Below, piece after piece: positions 62,362 through 64,000 of a stretch of DNA of 64,000 bases. The notes beneath the pieces were generated by a model. The model had not been told where the DNA came from. It ran no database searches and worked only from the letters and a program-made list of their open reading frames with translations. A program made the translations under genes and the position numbers. This stretch comes from Bacteroidales bacterium (GTDB lineage: Bacteria; Bacteroidota; Bacteroidia; Bacteroidales; UBA12077). The DNA lies in the NCBI GenBank assembly GCA_018334675.1, contig JAGXLL010000002.1, forward strand, positions 1 through 64,000, in the 5' to 3' direction. The stretch's first letter is position 1. Every line of letters begins with the position of its first letter.

Positions 62362-62928
62362 TCACTCCCGGATCACTTTCACCTCCCCGCCGGGTCCTAC
62401 CTTGATGATGGACGAAGGGGAGGCTTTTTTATTTTCATCCTGCCTCCATTGCACCACATAATCGACCGAGCGGATGATGGCCGGGTCAATTTGCTTGAAG
62501 TTGGCAGGTGAAGGCTTGTTGCTCAGGTTGGCGGAGGTCGAAACAATGGGTTTTTTGAAGCGCTTGAGCACTTCCAGGCAAAAGGGATCGCTGGTAACGC
62601 GGATGCCGATGCTGCCATCGGAAGCCACCAGTTTTTCGGGCAAATTGCGGGCCTGATGGTAGATAAGGGTAAGGGGTTTATCGGTCACTTCCATCAGATC
62701 CCAGGCAATACCGGGCATATCCTCAACATAGCGCTCCACCCGGGCCTCCGAATCCAGCAGGATCAGCATGCTTTTCCCGGGATCCCGCTCTTTTATATTG
62801 TAAAGCCGCTCTATGGCTTGTTCGTTGGTAGCATCGCAACCCAGGCCCCATATGGTATCGGTGGGGTAAAGGATCACCCCGCCGCTGTAAAGCACATCCA
62901 GTGCCTTCTTAATATCTTCCTGCATCAT
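62362..62928 (-). CDS. tsaC: L-threonylcarbamoyladenylate synthase
   Basis: TsaC (YrdC/Sua5 type) makes threonylcarbamoyl-AMP from Thr, bicarbonate and ATP for the t6A tRNA modification. The 188-residue product has the opening GGVILYPTDTIWGLGCDATNEQAIERLYNIKERDPGKSMLIL (about 16-57) and the STSANLSNKPSP motif (about 131-142). The first ATG at 62928 overlaps the glycosyltransferase stop as ATGA, with a second ATG three bases on. TsaB is encoded at 32.7 kb in the same window. Confidence 0.93.
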   Translation of the reverse strand: MMQEDIKKALDVLYSGGVILYPTDTIWGLGCDATNEQAIERLYNIKERDPGKSMLILLDSEARVERYVEDMPGIAWDLMEVTDKPLTLIYHQARNLPEKLVASDGSIGIRVTSDPFCLEVLKRFKKPIVSTSANLSNKPSPANFKQIDPAIIRSVDYVVQWRQDENKKASPSSIIKVGPGGEVKVIRE

Positions 62929-64000
62929 TGCAATAAAGCTTCCATTTGATCGATGGATTGTTCCACGTTGAATTGTTGCTCCAATCTTCTTCTGGCTTCC
63001 TTCCCCAGGCGCATACGAAGATCCCTGTTACGCAACAAATCCAGCTTTTCTTTCACACCCTGCACATCACCCTTGTTCAGCAAATAACCGGTTTCATTGT
63101 TGCGGATGATCTCCGGGTTGCTTCCTTCGTTGTAAGCAATAACAGGCTTATAACGGGCCATGGCATACATCAGGGGGTGGTTGAATCCGTTGCTGGTATT
63201 GCCGGTGACAAACACATCGATCGAATTCATGAATTCCACCAGGTTGCGGGAGCAGCTGTCCCACACCAGCATCTTCTGCAGCTCGGGGTTTCGCTTGAGC
63301 TTATGTTTGAGGGAACGGATCAACTGTCCGTTGCCATGGATCAGGAACCTGAAATGGGCAGCATCGTCCTTCCTTTCCCTCCTGATCAGCTCGAAAAGAG
63401 TCAAAAAACGCGAAGGATGAACATCCCCGGTCATGACACCCACCATGAGCTCGCCGTTGTTCCGGTAGTCGTGGTAATTGGATGAAGCAGCCCTTTGACC
63501 TGTAACACGCAATCCATTGTATATCACCCGGGTGGACTCCGGCCGGTACATATGGCTTTTGCTTCGAAGCATCCATATCCTGTTGGCATCGGAGTTGGTG
63601 ATCACTGTGGTGATATACCGGTTCAGGATCCAGCGGTTAATGATATTCTCCCGGACAGAAGAGACGGTGCCCCGGCGGTACACCACATTTTTTACCCCGG
63701 CAATACGGGCAGCCAGAGCTCCGGTTTTCACATCGGGAGGATAATTGACGAAAAGGGTGGTGATTTGATCCCGTTTGAGCCGGCGGGCGAGTTTAAGTAT
63801 GTCGGCAGGCATAAAGCCACGCTTTTTGAACTTCTTTACAATCATGCCGTATCGCTTGCCTTTGGCATAAAGCCGGCCGTGAGGATTGGCCAGTATCTCC
63901 ACGGTGTGCCCGCGATCAAACAGGGCCCGCCCCATTTCATAAGGCCAACGCTGATGGTTGGTCCATGAAGACGATGATGTGTAAAAGCATACCCTTATAT
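62925..64000 (-). CDS. Glycosyltransferase family 4-like protein (start lies beyond the window)
   Basis: The frame is open to the right edge, and residues before the Met at 63935 (CFYTSSSSWTNHQRWPYEMG) continue the Rossmann start typical of these enzymes, so the true start is outside the window. The visible part has an N-terminal Rossmann half, a central VITNSDANRIWMLR and RVIYNGL, and the C-terminal GT-B half with VFVTGNTSNGFNHPLMYAMARYKPVIAYNEGSNPEII, which holds the conserved acidic residue and NPEI pattern. It would transfer a sugar from a nucleotide donor to a surface polymer. It overlaps tsaC by 4 nt. Donor and acceptor are unknown. Confidence 0.8.
   Translation of the reverse strand, partial: IRVCFYTSSSSWTNHQRWPYEMGRALFDRGHTVEILANPHGRLYAKGKRYGMIVKKFKKRGFMPADILKLARRLKRDQITTLFVNYPPDVKTGALAARIAGVKNVVYRRGTVSSVRENIINRWILNRYITTVITNSDANRIWMLRSKSHMYRPESTRVIYNGLRVTGQRAASSNYHDYRNNGELMVGVMTGDVHPSRFLTLFELIRRERKDDAAHFRFLIHGNGQLIRSLKHKLKRNPELQKMLVWDSCSRNLVEFMNSIDVFVTGNTSNGFNHPLMYAMARYKPVIAYNEGSNPEIIRNNETGYLLNKGDVQGVKEKLDLLRNRDLRMRLGKEARRRLEQQFNVEQSIDQMEALLQ

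Overview
The window is a stretch of chromosome from a member of the Bacteroidota, most likely Bacteroidales or a close relative such as Marinilabiliales. The evidence is a PorZ-like type IX secretion protein and C-terminal sorting domains, DUF2723, DUF3098 and PspC/PadR families, the ftsX-DUF3098-uppP-truB-queA cluster, and many matches to the Bacteroidota promoter pattern (TTG or TTTG near -33, TAnnTTTG near -7) in place of E. coli-like promoters. Shine-Dalgarno sequences are rare. The region is almost entirely core genome. I see no prophage, transposase, CRISPR array or rRNA operon, so this is not an obvious accessory island.

Layout. 1-5.5 kb (minus strand apart from one outer-membrane protein): the start of a polysaccharide deacetylase, a DUF2723 membrane glycosyltransferase, and a guanine deaminase/3-methyladenine glycosylase pair. 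5.8-8.8 kb: rplM-rpsI-rpsB-tsf, with leader hairpins and a long charged tail on S2. 8.9-14.9 kb: a family 4 uracil-DNA glycosylase, the ftsX to queA cluster, rsgA and a lone receiver domain. 15-22.7 kb: an ALDH7-type dehydrogenase, tRNA-Leu, dCMP deaminase, a carboxy-terminal processing protease, and rdgB-porZ-hydrolase. 23-30.7 kb: a 1240-residue sensor that joins a periplasmic propeller to an adenylate cyclase and an HD phosphohydrolase, then DUF2797, a PspC-PadR-PspC operon and tRNA-Gln. 30.7-42.8 kb: a SpoIIE-type phosphatase, efp, tsaB, tolC, a YgjP-like peptidase, two tandem Cache-HAMP-GAF-PAS receptors, a DEAD-box helicase and a TlpA-like protein. 43-52 kb: frr-pyrH, a repeat-containing exported protein, and an operon of a secreted nuclease, an outer-membrane metalloprotease and MscS. 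52-64 kb: DUF177-rpmF-plsX-fabH, DUF72, a NifX-like protein, trxA, dnaE, rpsP-rimM, a thioesterase, a shortened DUF2807 gene, tsaC and a glycosyltransferase that runs off the right edge.

How the genes work together. Translation and its quality control dominate: L13, S9, S2, S16, L32, EF-Ts, EF-P, Frr, RsgA, RimM, TruB, QueA, TsaB and TsaC. Envelope work comes next (UppP, FtsX, PlsX/FabH, PorZ, TolC, MscS, glycosyltransferases), followed by nucleotide hygiene and repair (RdgB, UDG, AAG, GuaD, dCMP deaminase).

The features that standard gene calling does not explain are a dispersed family of perfect GC-rich palindromes built on AGCGCTTAGCGC (8.8 kb, 26.7 kb and a decayed form at 42.9 kb), one copy of which supplies the last codons and stop of a gene; a 17-bp-arm hairpin with tandem repeats at 40.8 kb; the propeller-cyclase-HD protein, which appears to hold both synthesis and possible breakdown of a cyclic nucleotide in one chain; and the paired output-less receptors.
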